The translations under genes were made by a program, and so were the position numbers. The notes under the pieces are model-generated. The model saw only the letters and a program-made list of their open reading frames with translations, was not told where the DNA came from and searched no databases. 64,000 nt of DNA from Sphingorhabdus rigui (GTDB lineage Bacteria > Pseudomonadota > Alphaproteobacteria > Sphingomonadales > Sphingomonadaceae). Where the stretch lies: contig NZ_JACIEA010000001.1 in NCBI RefSeq assembly GCF_014196595.1, positions 746,845 to 810,844 of the forward strand, read 5' to 3'. This document shows positions 1 to 10,260 of the stretch, one piece after another. Positions within the stretch are counted from its first letter, which is position 1. The number at the start of each line of letters is the position of its first letter.

Positions 1-766
1 CTGAAGACCCTGCCAATAGGCCGCCGTCCAGATGCACTTCGCTTCCGGTCATATAGGTGGCGTCATCCGATGCCAGCATCAGGGCAATTGCCGCGACTTC
101 TTCGACCGTGCCGAACCGCTTGAGCGGTGTGTCTGCGACCATTGCGGCCATGCGCGCCGCACGATCTGGTCCATCGCCAATTAACGCTTCCCACATCGGT
201 GTCATGATCGCGGCGGGATGGATGGAATTGCAGCGAATCTTCAACCCTTGCCCCGCGCAATATAGCGCCACGGATTTGGTGTGGTTTCGGATCGCGGCTT
301 TGGACGAAGCGTAGGCCGCAGCACCGGGAATACCCACCAAGCCAGAGCGCGAGGACATGTTGATGATGGAGCCCGCTTTCTTGGCGCGCATCGCCTTGAT
401 CGCATAGCGGCAGCCCAAGAACGTTCCGTCCAGATTGATGGCGTGGACGCGGTGCCATTCGGCCAGCGTGGCGTTTTCAGGGTCATGCGGGCCGGGGCTG
501 TCTTCGAACCCGGTTATACCGGCATTATTCACGACGATGTCGATGCCTGGCTGCTGTTTGGCCAAATTGTTCCAATCCTCTTCGGACGAGACATCAAGCG
601 CAACGAAAGTGCCGCCGATTTCTGATGCGACGCGCGTACCGTTTTCGGCATCAACGTCGCCGATGACGACCATCGCACCTTCTTTCGCGAAGCAGCGGGC
701 AATCGCCTCGCCAATCCCGCGGGCACCGCCAGTCACGAGCGCGGATTTATTCTGTAATTTCGGCAT
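1..766 (-). CDS. SDR family NAD(P)-dependent oxidoreductase (3' end cut by window edge)
   Basis: Short-chain dehydrogenase/reductase, a soluble NAD(P)-dependent alcohol/ketone oxidoreductase of unknown substrate. The open frame begins with ATG at 766, preceded by AGGAAA, and runs off the left edge after about 255 codons. Visible motifs: TGGARGIG cofactor loop near residue 12, NNAG in the middle, an active-site serine in NMSSRSG, and the catalytic YASSK pair. The last readable residues ([13 protein letters not shown]) are the usual C-terminus of the family, so only a few residues should be missing. It is divergent from acs. Its class is clear from motifs; the substrate is not. Confidence 0.9.
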   Translation of the reverse strand, partial: MPKLQNKSALVTGGARGIGEAIARCFAKEGAMVVIGDVDAENGTRVASEIGGTFVALDVSSEEDWNNLAKQQPGIDIVVNNAGITGFEDSPGPHDPENATLAEWHRVHAINLDGTFLGCRYAIKAMRAKKAGSIINMSSRSGLVGIPGAAAYASSKAAIRNHTKSVALYCAGQGLKIRCNSIHPAAIMTPMWEALIGDGPDRAARMAAMVADTPLKRFGTVEEVAAIALMLASDDATYMTGSEVHLDGGLLAGSS

Positions 767-923
767 GTGCGTTTCCTGTATTCAAAGGATATTTGACCAC
801 CGCAACGCTGTGCGGCGGCTATCTGAGCCGTGTGAAGAGCGTTTGCACTCTTTAGCCTTGAATCACTGGACCTACTCCACTTAAGCAGGCCATAAAGATT
901 AACACGGTTACGGGAGAGAGCAA

Positions 924-2876
924 GTGAGTGAGCATCAGGACTGGTTTCCAATTCCCGAGACGGCTGCCCGTAACACGCAATGTAGCGCTGCGGATTATGA
1001 CCTTATGTATGCGCAAAGCATCAGCGCGCCCGATGCATTTTGGGCCGAGCAAGCCAAGCGGATCGATTGGTTCACGCCGCCAACGAAAATTGGCAACTGG
1101 TCGTTCGACCCCGTGTCGATCAAATGGTATGAAGACGGTGTTTTAAACCTCTGCCACAACGCCGTTGACCGCCATGTTGCCGCGGGCAAGGGCGACGCGA
1201 TTGCGTTTATCTTTGAGCCTGATGACCCGGCCAATGATGCGCGCCGGGTTTCCTATTCCGAGCTGCTGGCAGAGGTTAAGCGCATGGCTGGCGCGCTCAA
1301 GACCCTTGGCGTTGGCAAAGGGGACCGCGTCACAATCTATATGCCCATGTGCGTTGAGGGCGCGGTTGCGATGCTCGCCTGCGCACGGATCGGCGCGGTG
1401 CACAGCGTTGTTTTTGGCGGCTTCTCGCCGGAGGCGATCGCTGGGCGTATTCAGGATTGCGGGAGCCGGTTTGTGGTCTGCGCAGACACGGCGTTGCGCG
1501 GTGGCAAGTCGGTGCCGTTAAAGGCGAATATCGATGCGGCGCTGACGAAAGTGGACGGCGTCGATGCCGTTTTGGTTGTGCAGCACACAAGCGAACCCGT
1601 TGCGATGCAGGCTGGCCGCGACCATTGGTATCACGACTTTGGCGCGTCGGACGATTGCCCCTGCGAACCCATGAACGCCGAAGACCCTTTGTTCATATTA
1701 TACACTTCAGGATCAACGGGCAGCCCAAAGGGTGTGTTGCACACCGTCGGTGGCTATTCGGTCTGGACCGCGAGCACATTCCATTATGTCTTCGACTATC
1801 GCCCCGGCGAAGTCTTCTTTTGCTCGGCGGATATTGGTTGGGTCACGGGGCACAGCTATGTCGTGTACGGGCCGCTACAAAATGGCGGCACCAGCCTGAT
1901 ATTCGAAGGCATCCCAAGCTACCCCGATAGCGGGCGTTTCTGGGACATTATTGACCGGCATCAGGTGAACATATTTTACACTGCGCCAACGGCCCTGCGC
2001 GCGTTGATGCGCGATGGCGATGCGCCGGTTTTGGCGCGCTCGCGCAAGTCGCTGCGCTTGCTGGGCACGGTGGGTGAGCCCATCAATCCCGAGGCTTGGC
2101 GCTGGTATCACGCGACGGTGGGCGAGGGGAAATTGCCCATTGTCGACACATGGTGGCAAACTGAGACTGGCGGCGTGATGATTACAACCTTGCCCGGTGC
2201 GCATGGCATGAAACCGGGCAGCGCAGGGCGGCCTTTCTTTGGCATCCAGCCGCAGCTCGTGGATAATGAAGGCGTCGTACTTGCCGATGAACATATTGGC
2301 GGCGCAACGTCGGGCAATCTGTGCATTACGCACAGCTGGCCGGGCCAGGCACGCACCGTCTATGGCGATCATAACCGTTTCGTGCAGACCTATTTTTCGA
2401 CCTATAAGGGGAAATATTTTACAGGCGATGGCTGCCGCAGGGATGAAGATGGCTATTACTGGATTACGGGCCGTGTCGACGACGTTATCAACGTATCGGG
2501 CCACCGCATGGGCACTGCCGAGGTGGAAAGCGCGCTCGTGCTCCATGACAAGGTCGCAGAGGCAGCGGTGGTTGGATTTCCGCACGATATAAAAGGGCAG
2601 GGCATATATTGCTATGTGACCCTGAATGTCGGGGAAGAGCCGTCGGACGAACTCCACGCGGAACTTCGGCAGCAGGTGCGCGTTGAAATCGGACCCATTG
2701 CGTCGCCCGATCATATCCATTTCACGACTGCACTGCCCAAAACGCGATCGGGCAAAATCATGCGGCGCATATTGCGGAAGATTGCCGAAAATGACTTCGG
2801 CGCTTTGGGGGATACCTCAACACTTGCTGACCCAAATGTTGTCGATGCGCTTATTGAGGGACGTCAGAACCGGTGA
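924..2876 (+). CDS. acs: acetyl-CoA synthetase
   Basis: AMP-forming acetate-CoA ligase, converting acetate, ATP and CoA to acetyl-CoA in the cytoplasm. Start is GTG at 924 after a GGGAGAGAG Shine-Dalgarno stretch. At 650 residues it matches bacterial Acs. The adenylation core [12 protein letters not shown] lies near residue 260, [10 protein letters not shown] follows in the middle, and the C-terminal [11 protein letters not shown] contains Lys611, equivalent to the lysine acetylated and regulated in Acs enzymes. It is divergent from the SDR gene and precedes, after a 121-bp gap containing two palindromes, a beta-oxidation operon that makes the same product. Confidence 0.95.
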   Translation: MSEHQDWFPIPETAARNTQCSAADYDLMYAQSISAPDAFWAEQAKRIDWFTPPTKIGNWSFDPVSIKWYEDGVLNLCHNAVDRHVAAGKGDAIAFIFEPDDPANDARRVSYSELLAEVKRMAGALKTLGVGKGDRVTIYMPMCVEGAVAMLACARIGAVHSVVFGGFSPEAIAGRIQDCGSRFVVCADTALRGGKSVPLKANIDAALTKVDGVDAVLVVQHTSEPVAMQAGRDHWYHDFGASDDCPCEPMNAEDPLFILYTSGSTGSPKGVLHTVGGYSVWTASTFHYVFDYRPGEVFFCSADIGWVTGHSYVVYGPLQNGGTSLIFEGIPSYPDSGRFWDIIDRHQVNIFYTAPTALRALMRDGDAPVLARSRKSLRLLGTVGEPINPEAWRWYHATVGEGKLPIVDTWWQTETGGVMITTLPGAHGMKPGSAGRPFFGIQPQLVDNEGVVLADEHIGGATSGNLCITHSWPGQARTVYGDHNRFVQTYFSTYKGKYFTGDGCRRDEDGYYWITGRVDDVINVSGHRMGTAEVESALVLHDKVAEAAVVGFPHDIKGQGIYCYVTLNVGEEPSDELHAELRQQVRVEIGPIASPDHIHFTTALPKTRSGKIMRRILRKIAENDFGALGDTSTLADPNVVDALIEGRQNR

Positions 2877-2912
2877 CGTCAGCACAGCGTTAGAATTCCG
2901 AGGTTCAGCTTT

Positions 2913-2932
2913 ACTTGACGCTTGCGTCAAGT
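2913..2932. promoter_or_regulatory. perfect palindrome, candidate operator upstream of beta-oxidation operon
   Basis: ACTTGACGC-TT-GCGTCAAGT, two perfect 9-bp arms around a 2-bp centre, in the gap between acs and the racemase gene. There is no T-tract, so a terminator is less likely than a binding site. TTGACG/CGTCAA palindromes of this size are typical operators of dimeric regulators such as TetR or MerR types; which one binds is unknown. Confidence 0.45.
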
Positions 2933-2957
2933 GCCACGACACCTTAACAGATGCGCC

Positions 2958-2973
2958 TTAATCGCGCGATTAA
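2958..2973. promoter_or_regulatory. second perfect palindrome upstream of racemase gene
   Basis: TTAATCGCGCGATTAA is a perfect 16-bp palindrome 24 bp before the chosen start at 2998. Together with the site at 2913-2932 it suggests two adjacent protein-binding sites controlling the racemase-thiolase-FadB operon. A related half (CCTTAATCG) recurs in the hairpin at 35111-35132. Confidence 0.35.
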
Positions 2974-2997
2974 ATGCGCCATATTGGGAAAAGCTTC

Positions 2998-4155
2998 ATG
3001 ACCGATTCTCCAGCAAAAACGGGTCCCTTAAAAGGCATTAAGGTCGTTGAACTCGCTGGAATTGGGCCGGGGCCATATGCTGGCCAGCTGCTGTCCGACA
3101 TGGGCGCTGATGTCATTGTGATTGACCGGCCCGGCGGCTCGCTGGTTCCCAAGGCGATTGATGCGCGGGGCAAAAGGTCGATGGTGCTGGACCTGAAAAA
3201 ACCGGAAGCGGTCGCGGCTTTGTTAAAGATTGTCGCAACTGCCGACGTCCTGATCGAAGGCCTGCGGCCCGGCGTGACCGAGCGCATGGGTGTTGGCCCC
3301 GATGTCTGTCACGCCATTAACCCGCGTTTGATCTATGGCCGCATGACCGGCTGGGGACAAACTGGCCCATGGAGCCAGATGGCGGGCCATGATATCAACT
3401 ATATCGGTATGACCGGCGTATTGAACGCGATTGGCAAAGATGGGCAGCCGCCCGTTCCGCCGCTCAATATGATCGGTGATTTCGGCGGCGGTTCCATGTT
3501 CCTCGTCAACGGCATCCTTGCCGCAATCATCGAGCGTGCGCAGACGGGCCGTGGCAATATCGTCGATGCCGCGATTGTGGATGGCACGCATAGCCTGATG
3601 AGCTTTGTCCACGGCATGGCCGGCCTTGGCCAATGGCGGACGAAGCGTGAGGCGAATTTGCTCGACGGCGCTGCGCCATTTTATCGTTGTTACATGACGG
3701 CCGATGGCAAGTTCATGGCGGTTGGCTGTATCGAGCCGCAATTTTTTGCCGCGATGATGGAACGTTTGCCCATCGATCGTGAGGCCTATGGCGCGCAGCA
3801 TGACCACGCCGCATTCGCGAAGCAGCATGAAATGCTGGAGGATGTGTTTGCCACCAAAACGCGCGACGCTTGGGAGGCTGTTTTTGCCGGTACCGACGCA
3901 TGCGTAACGCCCGTGCTCGACTATGTTGAGGCGGCGTCACATCCGGTAAATGCCGAACGCCACGCGGTTGTCACCGACGGTCGTTGGCTGCACCCTCAAG
4001 TCGCGCCGCGTCTTGCAACGCAGGCTTTGCCAACCCATTTTGATATCGCAACAAAAGGTGCAGATTACGCTGCCATATTGGCCGAAGCGGGACTCGGCAC
4101 TGATGACATCTCCCAACTGATCGCGGCAGGCGCCGTGGTCGCAAATAAGGACTGA
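2998..4155 (+). CDS. alpha-methylacyl-CoA racemase (CaiB/BaiF family)
   Basis: Class III CoA-transferase fold enzyme most like alpha-methylacyl-CoA racemases, which interconvert 2R- and 2S-methylacyl-CoA so that methyl-branched acids or sterol side chains can enter beta-oxidation. Evidence: GIGPGPYAGQLLSDMGADV at the N-terminus, AGHDINYIG with His131 and MIGDFGGGSMF with Asp161. These align with the catalytic His126/Asp156 pair of the mycobacterial racemase with a constant offset. ATG at 2998 is chosen because GGGAAA precedes it; an in-frame ATG at 2974 has no such site and follows a palindrome directly. Length 385 residues. A 2-bp gap to the thiolase gene indicates an operon. Confidence 0.88.
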   Translation: MTDSPAKTGPLKGIKVVELAGIGPGPYAGQLLSDMGADVIVIDRPGGSLVPKAIDARGKRSMVLDLKKPEAVAALLKIVATADVLIEGLRPGVTERMGVGPDVCHAINPRLIYGRMTGWGQTGPWSQMAGHDINYIGMTGVLNAIGKDGQPPVPPLNMIGDFGGGSMFLVNGILAAIIERAQTGRGNIVDAAIVDGTHSLMSFVHGMAGLGQWRTKREANLLDGAAPFYRCYMTADGKFMAVGCIEPQFFAAMMERLPIDREAYGAQHDHAAFAKQHEMLEDVFATKTRDAWEAVFAGTDACVTPVLDYVEAASHPVNAERHAVVTDGRWLHPQVAPRLATQALPTHFDIATKGADYAAILAEAGLGTDDISQLIAAGAVVANKD

Positions 4156-4157
4156 AT

Positions 4158-5372
4158 ATGACCGAAGCCTATATCTATGATGCGGTGCGTAGCCCGCGTG
4201 GCAAGGGGCGGCCCGATGGCGCGCTGCATGAAATAACGCCCATCGACCTCGCGGCGCAGGTTCTGGCGGCTATTCGCGACCGCAATGGCCTGTCGGGTGA
4301 AGAGATCGAAGATGTGGCCTTTGGTTGCGTATCGCCAGTGGGCGAGCAGGGCGCAGTTATAACGCGCACCGCCGTTTTGGCTGCTGGCTATCCGCACACA
4401 ACGTCGGGTATTCAGGTGAACCGTTTCTGCGGATCGGGCTTGGAAGCGTCGAACATCGCTGCGGCCAAAGTGAAGTCGGGCGAATGCGATCTGGCTGTTG
4501 GCGGCGGCATTGAATCAATGAGCCGCGTGCCCATGGGTTCGGACGGCGGCGCGTGGCCCATCGACCCGCGCTCGGCGATTGCAAATTACTTCATCCCGCA
4601 GGGCATTTCTGCAGACCTTATCGCCACCAGATATGGCTATAGCCGTGATGATGTCGACGCTTATGCGGTCGAGAGCCAAAAGCGGGCTGGCCGGGCATGG
4701 GCTGAAAAGCGTTTTGCGCGTTCCATCCTGCCGATCCGGGATGTCATTGGTGAAGTCGTCCTTGACCATGATGAATTGATGCGTCCGGAAACGGATATGC
4801 AGTCCTTGGGCGCATTGGCCCCTGCATTCCAGATGATGGGCACCATGATGCCGGGTTTTGATGACATTGCCATCATGCGCTATCCTGATGTCGAAAAGAT
4901 CAACCATGTCCACCATGCCGGCAACAGTTCGGGCATCGTCGACGGTTCGGCCGCTGTGCTGATCGGCACCAAAGAAGCTGGCGAGAAATATGGCCTGAAG
5001 GCGCGTGCACGTATCGTATCGATGGCATCCATCGGTTCCGAACCCGCCATCATGCTCACTGGCCCCGAATTCGCCGCGCAAAAGGCGCTGGCGCGCGCCG
5101 GAATGGACAAGAGCGACATTGATGTGTGGGAATTGAACGAAGCCTTTGCCTCGGTCGTTCTGCGCTTCATGGAAGCGATGAATGTCGACCATAGCGACAT
5201 CAACGTCAACGGTGGTGCCATTGCCATGGGACATCCGCTTGGCGCGACAGGTGCGATGATCCTTGGCACCGTGCTGGATGAGCTGGAGCGTTCCGGCAAG
5301 TCGACTGCGCTCACCACGCTGTGCATTGGTGCCGGAATGGGCACTGCAACCATCATCGAACGCGTGAATTGA
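4158..5372 (+). CDS. acetyl-CoA C-acyltransferase (thiolase)
   Basis: Degradative thiolase, cleaving 3-ketoacyl-CoA with CoA to release acetyl-CoA. Length 404 residues, normal for the family. Catalytic Cys91 lies in NRFCGSGLEAS, the NEAFA segment follows, the histidine is in GGAIAMGHPLGATGA, and the second cysteine is in LCIGAGMG near the C-terminus. It starts 2 bp after the racemase and is followed 14 bp later by the FadB-type gene, so the three encode the later steps of fatty acyl-CoA oxidation together. Chain-length preference cannot be read from the sequence. Confidence 0.95.
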   Translation: MTEAYIYDAVRSPRGKGRPDGALHEITPIDLAAQVLAAIRDRNGLSGEEIEDVAFGCVSPVGEQGAVITRTAVLAAGYPHTTSGIQVNRFCGSGLEASNIAAAKVKSGECDLAVGGGIESMSRVPMGSDGGAWPIDPRSAIANYFIPQGISADLIATRYGYSRDDVDAYAVESQKRAGRAWAEKRFARSILPIRDVIGEVVLDHDELMRPETDMQSLGALAPAFQMMGTMMPGFDDIAIMRYPDVEKINHVHHAGNSSGIVDGSAAVLIGTKEAGEKYGLKARARIVSMASIGSEPAIMLTGPEFAAQKALARAGMDKSDIDVWELNEAFASVVLRFMEAMNVDHSDINVNGGAIAMGHPLGATGAMILGTVLDELERSGKSTALTTLCIGAGMGTATIIERVN

Positions 5373-5386
5373 TCGGGAACGAAAAC

Positions 5387-7582
5387 ATGACTTACACAAC
5401 TTTCTCCGTCGATATCGACGCCGATGGCATTGCGCTTCTGACGATCGACCTTCCGGATGCATCCATGAACGTGTGGAATGGCGCGTTGATCGAAGAATTC
5501 GGCAAATGGGTCGACGATTTCACCACGAACGAAGCCGTAAAGGGCGCGGTCATTACATCGGGTAAGAAATCCGGTTTCCTCGCCGGTGCTGACTTGACCA
5601 TGCTGGGCGGCGCAAAGGCGAGCAGCACCAAAGAAGCGTTCGACCAGGCTTTCGCTTTGAACGCATTGCTGCGCAAAATGGAATCCGGCGGTCATTCCGC
5701 CAAGGACCTGAGCAGCGGTAAGGCGTCGGCAAAGCCGGTTGCTTGTGCGCTGAACGGTCTTGCTTTGGGCGGCGGTTTGGAACTCGCGCTTGCGTGCCAT
5801 TACCGCGTCGTTGCGGACAATCCAAAAATCCAACTCGGCATGCCCGAAGTGATGGTTGGCCTGTTGCCCGGTGGCGGCGGAACGCAGCGGACGCCGCGCC
5901 TCATTGGCCTGCAGAACGCGGCGATGATGATTATTCAAGGCAAGTCGCTCGACCCGGCAACAGCAAAGGCGCAGGGACTGGTGCACGACGTCGCGCCGGC
6001 TGCGGATGTGATCGCCAATGCCAAAGCATGGGTAAAGGCCAATCCGAAGGCGACGGCGCCGTGGGACAAGAAGGATTTCAAATTCCCCGGCGGTGCAGGC
6101 GCGATGGACCCACGTGCGGTTCAGCTGTTCGTTGGCCTGAACGCGATGGCGCATAAGGAGAGCAAAGGCAATTTTGACGCCATTAAGGCCATTTTGTCCT
6201 GTCTGTATGAAGGTTCCATCCTGCCGTTCGACACTGCGCTGCGTGTTGAATCCAAATATTTCACCAAACTGCTTTCGGGCAGCCAAGCGAAGAATATGAT
6301 CCGCACCTTGTTCATCAACAAACAGGCCGCTGAAAAGGGCGCTGGCCGCCCCGCAGGTGTCCCTGCGGTTGAGATTAAAAAGGTTGGCGTACTGGGCGGT
6401 GGCCTGATGGGATCGGGTATCACGCACGTTACCGTTAAGGGCGGCATGGACGTTGTCGTTCTCGACCGCAGCCTTGAAGATGCCAATAAGGCGGTCGATT
6501 ACAGCCGCAAGATCATCGACAAGGCCGTCAGCCGTGGCAAGATGACCAAGGAAGCGGGCGACGCGTTCATGGCGCGGATTACACCCACGGACAATTATGA
6601 CGATCTGAAAGATGTCGACCTTATCATTGAAGCCGTGTTTGAACGGCCCGATGTGAAGGCAGACGTCATTAAGAAGGCAGAGGCGGTCATCGGACCCGAT
6701 GTCGTGTTCGCGTCGAATACGTCGACATTGCCGATTACGGGGCTTGCGAAGAATTCCTCACGTCCGGAATTGTTTGTCGGACTGCACTTTTTCTCGCCGG
6801 TTGAAAAAATGCCGTTGCTGGAGATCATTCCCGGTGAACTGACGGGCGAGCGGGCTATGGCTGCGGCGTTTGATTATAACGCAAAGATTAAGAAGACGCC
6901 GATCGTCGTAAAGGACGTTCGCGGCTTCTTCACCAACCGCGTATTCCCGCCTTATATGGGTGAGGCGATGAAGCTGGTAACCGAAGGCGTAAAACCTGCG
7001 CTCATCGAAAATGCCGCCAAGTCGCTTGGCATGCCAATTGGCCCGCTGGCGTTGCTGGATGAAACCACATTGCAGCTTGGCTATGATGTTATGCAGTCGA
7101 CCAAGAAAGAATTGGGCGACGCGTATCAACCAAGCGGCACCGAAGACTTCATGGAATTGATGGTCGTCAAATTGGGCCGTAAGGGCCGTCGTTTCGGCTC
7201 TGGCTTCTATGACTATGATGACAAGGGCGAACGTCTTGGCCTTTGGCAGGGCATGGCGGAGCATTATCCGCTCGCTGAAAACCAGCCGTCAGTCGAAGAA
7301 GTGAAGCAGCGCCTGCTGTACATCCAGTTGATTGCCACAGCGCAATGCTTTGAAGAAGAGGTCGTGCGCGATCCACAGAGTGCTGATCTGGGTGCTATCT
7401 TCGGTTGGGGCTTTGCGCCGTACACCGGCGGCCCGATGAGCTATATCGACACGGTTGGCCTCGAGAACTTCGTCCGCACCGCCGACAATTTGGCGCAGCG
7501 ATTTGGCAATCGTTTTGCCCCACCCAAAAGCTTCCGCGACATGGCGGACAAGGGCGAGACTTTGTATAAAGCTGCTGCATAA
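5387..7582 (+). CDS. FadB/FadJ-type trifunctional 3-hydroxyacyl-CoA dehydrogenase / enoyl-CoA hydratase
   Basis: Bifunctional beta-oxidation enzyme that hydrates enoyl-CoA and oxidises 3-hydroxyacyl-CoA with NAD. The N-terminal crotonase half shows LALGGGLELAL with Glu132 and LGMPEVMVG with Glu154, the two catalytic acids. The dehydrogenase half shows the GVLGGGLMGSG nucleotide loop near residue 333 and the catalytic histidine in LHFFSPVE near 466. Length 731 residues from ATG 5387; the frame is open further upstream, but that part overlaps the thiolase. It probably forms a complex with the thiolase encoded just before it. The operon ends 20 bp later at a strong terminator. Confidence 0.95.
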   Translation: MTYTTFSVDIDADGIALLTIDLPDASMNVWNGALIEEFGKWVDDFTTNEAVKGAVITSGKKSGFLAGADLTMLGGAKASSTKEAFDQAFALNALLRKMESGGHSAKDLSSGKASAKPVACALNGLALGGGLELALACHYRVVADNPKIQLGMPEVMVGLLPGGGGTQRTPRLIGLQNAAMMIIQGKSLDPATAKAQGLVHDVAPAADVIANAKAWVKANPKATAPWDKKDFKFPGGAGAMDPRAVQLFVGLNAMAHKESKGNFDAIKAILSCLYEGSILPFDTALRVESKYFTKLLSGSQAKNMIRTLFINKQAAEKGAGRPAGVPAVEIKKVGVLGGGLMGSGITHVTVKGGMDVVVLDRSLEDANKAVDYSRKIIDKAVSRGKMTKEAGDAFMARITPTDNYDDLKDVDLIIEAVFERPDVKADVIKKAEAVIGPDVVFASNTSTLPITGLAKNSSRPELFVGLHFFSPVEKMPLLEIIPGELTGERAMAAAFDYNAKIKKTPIVVKDVRGFFTNRVFPPYMGEAMKLVTEGVKPALIENAAKSLGMPIGPLALLDETTLQLGYDVMQSTKKELGDAYQPSGTEDFMELMVVKLGRKGRRFGSGFYDYDDKGERLGLWQGMAEHYPLAENQPSVEEVKQRLLYIQLIATAQCFEEEVVRDPQSADLGAIFGWGFAPYTGGPMSYIDTVGLENFVRTADNLAQRFGNRFAPPKSFRDMADKGETLYKAAA

Positions 7583-7601
7583 AACCAGCAAGCAAGGCAC
7601 A

Positions 7602-7636
7602 AAAAAGGGCGACCTCCGCGGAGGCCGCCCTTTTTG
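7602..7636. terminator. bidirectional rho-independent terminator
   Basis: A-tract, then 11-bp arms (7607-7617 and 7620-7630, GGGCGACCTCC with GGAGGCCGCCC, one mismatch on the plus strand that is a G-U pair on the minus strand), then a T-tract. It sits between the convergent FadB-type and TonB receptor genes and can serve both. Confidence 0.93.
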
Positions 7637-7650
7637 TTTGTGTCGTTGGT

Positions 7651-10260
7651 TTAGAACTTGGCGCGGACGGTCATGCCGTACATGCGTGGCTCTTCAACGA
7701 AACCGATACGCGAACGGGTGCCTGCACCACCGCGAAGCGGGGTGTTGGCGGTAACGCCGCGCGTGATTTCGTTGTTCAGGTTCGTACCCCAAATCTCGAA
7801 CGTGTAACGCTCATCCGGCGTTGTTAGGCCGATGCGCGCATTCATCTTGAAGTAGGCGTCCTGATAATCCAGAGGGATTGGCAGGTTATTGGTATCCAAA
7901 GGAATGGTGCTTGTGCGGCGGCGATCCGAATAGTTGATGTTACCATTTACAAGCAAGCCCCAGCCAGCGTCATTGACCTGTCCTTCATAGGTAAGCCCAA
8001 CAACACCTGCGAACTTTGGCGCGTTGGTCAGCGTAGAGCCACACAGCCTCTGCGTTGACGCCAATGCCGCCGCCGCTACACCGTCGGCACAATCGCCAGG
8101 ATAGCGAGAGTTTGCATATGTTGCTGACACATTCGCCGAGATATTGTCGCTCAGCTTGCCAAACAACTCCAGCTCAGCACCTGTTGACCGCGCCGAATGG
8201 ACGTTGAAGGTCAGGAACTGGACGCCGGTGAATTCAAGCACCTGGAAGTCGCTCATTTTCATGTCGAACAGAGCCAGGTTGGCTTTGATCGATCCGAACA
8301 AAGTTGCCTTAACGCCAACTTCGATCTGGTTAACCTTTTCGGACTTAAAGTCTGGTTCGGCATAGACCGGCGCAACAATCACCGGACCACCCGGTGTTGC
8401 CAAACCGGCAAGAATGGCTGCCGAGTTCTGCAAGGTTGCTGATTGTGGATCGAGGTTGAAACCACCTGATTTGAACCCATGGCTGTAACCAGCATAGAAC
8501 AACAGATCTTCAGTCGCCTTATACCCAAGCTGTGCGGTATAGGTAATCTCGTCATCCTTGAACGTGTCCGACCATGCGCGTGGCAAAGGCAGCAATCGGC
8601 TGGCCAAACCACCGCCCAATGCGGTTGGTGCGGTCAGATTGACCGACGTTGCAAATGGGAAGCAGTTGAGACCAATCAGACCTGCACGAAGTGGGGCAGG
8701 TACGGTACCGGCCAACACACCATTCACGCTGGCTTGGCACGCGCTGGCACCTGCACCGGTCGTTGCAGCAAGCTGGTTGAACGATGCGTCCTTGGTTTCA
8801 TTTACGTAACGGGCACCGAGCGTCAAGCTAAGCTTATCGGTGAAATTGACAACATTGTGCGTAAATACCGACCAACTTTTTGCATCCTGCAGGAACCGGT
8901 TTTCGGCATAGTTACCATCGGCATTGACTGGAACGCCGGCATTGCCGAGCGCGGTCAGTGCGAACAACGGGTTGACCCCTGCCGCATTGGCAAAGTTGAA
9001 TGCACCACCCGTCCGCTGGAAATCGGCATTGAGCGTCATCGTCTGGTCAGCGCGGATTTTCTCGCTCGAGTAGAAACCACCAATCAACCAGTCGAGACTG
9101 TCGTTGAGAGCGGTGCCCTGCAAGCGCAGTTCTTGGGTAAAGGTCTTGATATGGTCACCCGATGGCAAAATGCCGGTGCGTGATGTCGGTGCGCCATTAC
9201 CCACTGTGTAGGTGTTGTTGGAGGTGAAGCCGCCGACCGTGGTCGAGCTTGAATCGAACTTACGATATGCAGTAACCGAGGTCAGCTTTGCCGCACCCAG
9301 GTCCCATTTCAGTTCGGCTGAAGTACCCCATTGCTTGGAGCCGTTCAGATAAGGTCCGCCGTTGATCGATAGATTCTTCAGCGCGCTCATTCCGGACTGG
9401 TCTACGCCATCGCTGGCCAAACCATGGAAAGCGGAGAAAGGTGCAAGTTCGGTTTCACGAACGATAACCGCTTCGCAGCATTGTTCGTCGGTCTTGGCAT
9501 AATCGGCCAACAGACGGATGCTGACATCGGCATTTGGTTCGACGTACAATTGTCCGCGCAGCATGTAACGATCACGGTTGTTGCTCTCTACGCCCGATGG
9601 GGTTTTGAGATAGCCGTCGCGTTTGCGCCATGTGCCGGACACCCGGAGGCCCGCAACATCAGTGGTAATTGGCACGCTAACGCCGGCTTGAAGGTTCATG
9701 AAATTGTAATTGCCATAGCTCGCATTTGCGAAGCCTTCGACTTCAGAAAGGCTCGGACGCTTTGTCGAGACGTTCAGCGCGCCAGCCGAAGTGTTGCGGC
9801 CAAACAAAGTGCCCTGAGGTCCGCGCAGGATTTCAAGCCGCTCAAGGTCGACAAGGTCACCCAAAGCAACGCCTGGGCGTGACTGATATACGCCATCGAT
9901 GAAAACACCGACCGAGCTTTCAAGACCGGTGTTGTTCCCGGTCGTGCCGACGCCGCGAATTTTGATCGAGGTACCCTGTGTTTCGGTCTGCGATGATTGA
10001 ATGTTAAAGCTTGGCGAAATGGACGCCAGATTCTTAATATCATTGATTCCCTGACGCTCCAGCGCCTCTGGTGCGACCGCGGTCACGGCAAGCGGAATGT
10101 CTTGCACATCCATCGCGCGCAACGTTGCGGTAACGATAATGGGTTCATCACCACTATCTTCTTCGGCTTGGGCTGTTTGGGCGTAAGCCGCAGGCACGAA
10201 CATCGCGCTGCAGATGGTACTGCACAGGGCAGCCGTGATTACACGGTTAAATCGACGCAT
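7651..10260 (-). CDS. TonB-dependent outer-membrane receptor
   Basis: Outer-membrane 22-strand barrel receptor that imports a ligand using TonB energy. The 869-residue product starts with a signal peptide (positive MRRF, hydrophobic core, cleavage after AYA near residue 27). A TonB-box-like EPIIVTA follows near residue 40, then a plug domain (SIKIRGVG, GVFIDGVYQSR, LEILRGPQGTLFGRNTSAG) to about residue 165, then the barrel ending in an aromatic residue (VRAKF). The ligand is unknown. Iron-siderophore-type sphingomonad receptors and those linked to aromatic or sterol compounds look alike at this level; the convergent acyl-CoA operon hints at a lipid-type substrate but does not prove it. Confidence 0.93.
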   Translation of the reverse strand: MRRFNRVITAALCSTICSAMFVPAAYAQTAQAEEDSGDEPIIVTATLRAMDVQDIPLAVTAVAPEALERQGINDIKNLASISPSFNIQSSQTETQGTSIKIRGVGTTGNNTGLESSVGVFIDGVYQSRPGVALGDLVDLERLEILRGPQGTLFGRNTSAGALNVSTKRPSLSEVEGFANASYGNYNFMNLQAGVSVPITTDVAGLRVSGTWRKRDGYLKTPSGVESNNRDRYMLRGQLYVEPNADVSIRLLADYAKTDEQCCEAVIVRETELAPFSAFHGLASDGVDQSGMSALKNLSINGGPYLNGSKQWGTSAELKWDLGAAKLTSVTAYRKFDSSSTTVGGFTSNNTYTVGNGAPTSRTGILPSGDHIKTFTQELRLQGTALNDSLDWLIGGFYSSEKIRADQTMTLNADFQRTGGAFNFANAAGVNPLFALTALGNAGVPVNADGNYAENRFLQDAKSWSVFTHNVVNFTDKLSLTLGARYVNETKDASFNQLAATTGAGASACQASVNGVLAGTVPAPLRAGLIGLNCFPFATSVNLTAPTALGGGLASRLLPLPRAWSDTFKDDEITYTAQLGYKATEDLLFYAGYSHGFKSGGFNLDPQSATLQNSAAILAGLATPGGPVIVAPVYAEPDFKSEKVNQIEVGVKATLFGSIKANLALFDMKMSDFQVLEFTGVQFLTFNVHSARSTGAELELFGKLSDNISANVSATYANSRYPGDCADGVAAAALASTQRLCGSTLTNAPKFAGVVGLTYEGQVNDAGWGLLVNGNINYSDRRRTSTIPLDTNNLPIPLDYQDAYFKMNARIGLTTPDERYTFEIWGTNLNNEITRGVTANTPLRGGAGTRSRIGFVEEPRMYGMTVRAKF

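Noticed and set aside
1875-2720. 281-codon minus-strand open frame within acs
   Set aside because: Shadow of a highly conserved gene; no Shine-Dalgarno or family resemblance.
4880-6427. 515-codon open frame on the minus strand opposite the thiolase and FadB genes
   Set aside because: It is the antisense shadow of two well-supported enzymes, with no recognisable domains and a His/Arg/Gln-rich product typical of reversed GC-rich coding sequence.
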